Part shown: in pieces, positions 13,158-15,044 of the stretch
How positions within the stretch are numbered: the first letter of the stretch is position 1
Layout: each line of letters opens with the position of its first letter
Assembly (NCBI GenBank): GCA_039933775.1
Contig: JBDTNK010000048.1
Location: 1-15,044, forward strand
Length of the DNA: 15,044 nt
Direction of reading: 5' to 3'
From: JBDTNK01 sp039933775
Lineage (GTDB): Bacteria; Chloroflexota; Limnocylindria; QHBO01
Notes under the pieces: generated by a model
What the model was told of the DNA's origin: nothing
The model's database searches: none
The model's input: only the letters and a program-made list of their open reading frames with translations
Made by a program: the position numbers and the translations under genes

Positions 13158-15044
13158 CTATCGTCGCTCGATCTGGTCAACGATCGTCCGGAGCCGCCGA
13201 TGTCGCTCATCGCGGTCGCGCACGTACCGTTCGATCGCCTCGAGGATGTGCCGCTGGCCCAGGTGCGCTTCGTCCATCACCTCGTCGACCGTCCCGCCGG
13301 TACGCCAGCGGTCGTCCCAGTCAGACGACAGCGAATACTCCTCGGCGAGCGGACCGTCGACCCAGTCGCGCATCAGCTTGAAGGCACGGTTGGTGATCGC
13401 CATGCCGTCCCAGCGGTCAGCCTCAGAACGAATCCCTTCTCGATACTCGGGATCCTGCATGTTGAACAGCTGCGGGCTGAGGGCCGCGACGATCCGAACG
13501 TTCAGGCCGCGACGCTCGAGCTCGGGCAGCACCTTCACCACGTTCGCGGTGGTGATCGTGCCCTGCACGTAGACCGTCCCCGCCGACGGGCTGCCGGCCG
13601 CCACATCGCGTAACAGGTACGCGCCGCGCGCGGCGTCCCAATGCGGCGCCATGCCGAGCGCCTCGCGGTCGGGAATCTCGATCGCCGGCCGGGTGAGATG
13701 CAGCGCCACGATCGGCACGTCGGTGGCGAGGGCCGCCCCGAGCAGCACCGGGACCTCGTTGTACTCCCACGGATGCAGATCGATGACGTGGCCCTCCGGG
13801 AAGAGCTGCGTGACGCCCGGCGAGAAGACACCGAAATGTGTTCGGGAGTCCTCGGCCGTCTCCGGTCCGGAGTGTCCCGCGATCCAGAGCACCTTGCCGA
13901 CCTTCAGCTCGGTGTCCTGTGCGAGCTGGCTGAAGAGACGCATCGGGCCGTACTTGAGGTACGAGAACGAACCATAGGTCGAGCAGGCGCCCCAGAAGCC
14001 GTTGAACGAACGCATCGGGTCCAGCGACAGGTTGACCGTGGCAAGGCCGACCATCAGGCCCGCGTTCGTGAATTCGGTGATCTGCTGCGGCAGCAGCGCG
14101 CCGCGGGGGTTGGTGTCGCGGTTGTACCAGCCCCAGCCGGGCGCGCCGTCGAAGTCCTTGGCGAACCCCGCGATATTGGTCGACTCGGCGAGGTCCGCCG
14201 AGCATGCGATCACGAGCGGCCGACCGTACTCCTGTTTCGCAAAGCTGTTGACCCATGCGCCCCAGGTCGCCAGCGCGGCCCGATTCGGCGCCTTCTCCCC
14301 CGCCTTCTTCCAGACCGATGCCGGATAGTTGCGGTAATCGGTGATGCGTGTGTCGCTGAAGATCGCACCGTCATCGGTCAGGTTGAACCCGTCGACCGTG
14401 TCCGGCACCGATTCCGCGACCTCGACCAGCCGGTTGCTGATCGCGTCGATGAGCTCGGGGCTGTTGCGCAGCGCGCTCATGGCCACGACGAAGTTCGCGC
14501 GCGCCTGCTGCTCGCGTTCAGCGGGGTCCTCGGGCGCAAGCTCGTCAACGCCCAGGTACTGGACGCCGTGGCGCTCCATGAACGCCTTGCGCACCGTCCA
14601 GAATGGCTCGGAATTCATGGCATGCGGCGACCCGTGGCTCTTGTTGTCGTACTTGCCGTAGCCGCGTCCCTTGCGGGTGCGGAACCAGGCCACCGACGGT
14701 CGCTGCTGCGGATTGTCGCCGCGCCCGGCCTCGAGCACGGCACGTGTCACCGTCGCCCATTCCGAGCCTTGCATCGTGCCGGTGACGCGCCAGTCGTACG
14801 CGCCGAACCAGGTTTCCGGCGTGCCCGGCACGACGCTCGAGACGGCGGGATCATCGATGCCGTAATCGTTCCAGTCGATGAGGAAGACGAGGTTGCTGAG
14901 GCCGAGCCCCCAGGCCGTGTTGCGCGTCTCGTGGCTGGCGCCCGGCGTCAGGCCGCCCTCGCCCTCGATCACGAAGACCTTGACCTGCTCCGCACCGGCG
15001 AGCTTCAGCGCGACCGCTTCACCGGCCGATGGCGGCATGCCATG
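13158..15044 (-). CDS. Transketolase-like thiamine diphosphate enzyme (5' end outside window)
   Basis: The frame is open to the right edge, and the visible 628 codons lack the usual N-terminal start, so the gene begins outside the window. The thiamine diphosphate/Mg site is visible at about 14853-14963 as GEGGLTPG followed by VFLIDWNDYGID, a variant of the GDG...N pattern. The middle (pyrimidine-binding) part contains CSADLAESTNI, PQQITEFTNAGLMVGLA and GHSGPETAEDSRTHFGVF. The latter matches the region of transketolase that ends the active site. The C-terminal domain follows from about 13700 down. Transketolase moves two-carbon units in the pentose phosphate pathway. Several motifs deviate from the classic enzyme, so the substrate may differ. 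It probably heads a transcript with the small membrane gene. Confidence 0.82.
   Translation of the reverse strand, partial: HGMPPSAGEAVALKLAGAEQVKVFVIEGEGGLTPGASHETRNTAWGLGLSNLVFLIDWNDYGIDDPAVSSVVPGTPETWFGAYDWRVTGTMQGSEWATVTRAVLEAGRGDNPQQRPSVAWFRTRKGRGYGKYDNKSHGSPHAMNSEPFWTVRKAFMERHGVQYLGVDELAPEDPAEREQQARANFVVAMSALRNSPELIDAISNRLVEVAESVPDTVDGFNLTDDGAIFSDTRITDYRNYPASVWKKAGEKAPNRAALATWGAWVNSFAKQEYGRPLVIACSADLAESTNIAGFAKDFDGAPGWGWYNRDTNPRGALLPQQITEFTNAGLMVGLATVNLSLDPMRSFNGFWGACSTYGSFSYLKYGPMRLFSQLAQDTELKVGKVLWIAGHSGPETAEDSRTHFGVFSPGVTQLFPEGHVIDLHPWEYNEVPVLLGAALATDVPIVALHLTRPAIEIPDREALGMAPHWDAARGAYLLRDVAAGSPSAGTVYVQGTITTANVVKVLPELERRGLNVRIVAALSPQLFNMQDPEYREGIRSEADRWDGMAITNRAFKLMRDWVDGPLAEEYSLSSDWDDRWRTGGTVDEVMDEAHLGQRHILEAIERYVRDRDERHRRLRTIVDQIERR

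Overview
The window is a gene-dense, high-GC bacterial segment. Genes abut or overlap by a few bases and there are no RNA genes, insertion sequences or CRISPR arrays. The pst-type phosphate regulators, a full System I cytochrome c maturation operon, a cupredoxin lipoprotein, an ECF sigma factor and a soluble PhoR-like kinase together suggest a free-living aerobic high-GC lineage, perhaps Chloroflexota or Actinobacteriota. That placement is inference from style and content, not from a marker gene.

Layout. (1) 1-2059, plus strand: the 3' end of phoU, then a PhoB-like response regulator that appears to start at a CTG codon, then a PhoR-like kinase with no membrane segment. (2) 2063-3178: a YceI-family lipocalin-like protein (minus) diverges from a MarR-family regulator (plus). 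About 90 bp lie between them, with two facing promoters and two palindromes. (3) 3175-9875, minus strand: ccmABCDEFGHI in the canonical order, almost every junction overlapping, including a 48-residue CcmD. A good sigma-70-like promoter precedes ccmA. (4) 10049-10492, plus: a cupredoxin lipoprotein divergent from ccmA, followed by a hairpin and a two-copy tandem repeat built on a 16-bp palindrome. (5) 10725-12950, plus: an HxlR regulator (probably leaderless), a GAF protein resembling free methionine-R-sulfoxide reductase, an ECF sigma factor, and a Rieske protein with a long cytoplasmic N-terminus and a Tat-type anchor. (6) 12947-15044, minus: a transketolase-like enzyme cut by the window edge and a small single-pass membrane protein.

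How the genes work together. Region 1 is phosphate-starvation signalling. Region 3 attaches haem to c-type cytochromes outside the membrane, and the neighbouring cupredoxin is a plausible soluble partner for such cytochromes. Region 5 looks like a redox-responsive regulatory cluster.

The most interesting candidate is the sigma/Rieske pair. The layout suggests a transmembrane anti-sigma factor whose sensor is a [2Fe-2S] Rieske domain. The anti-sigma role is inference from architecture and gene order and has not been shown.
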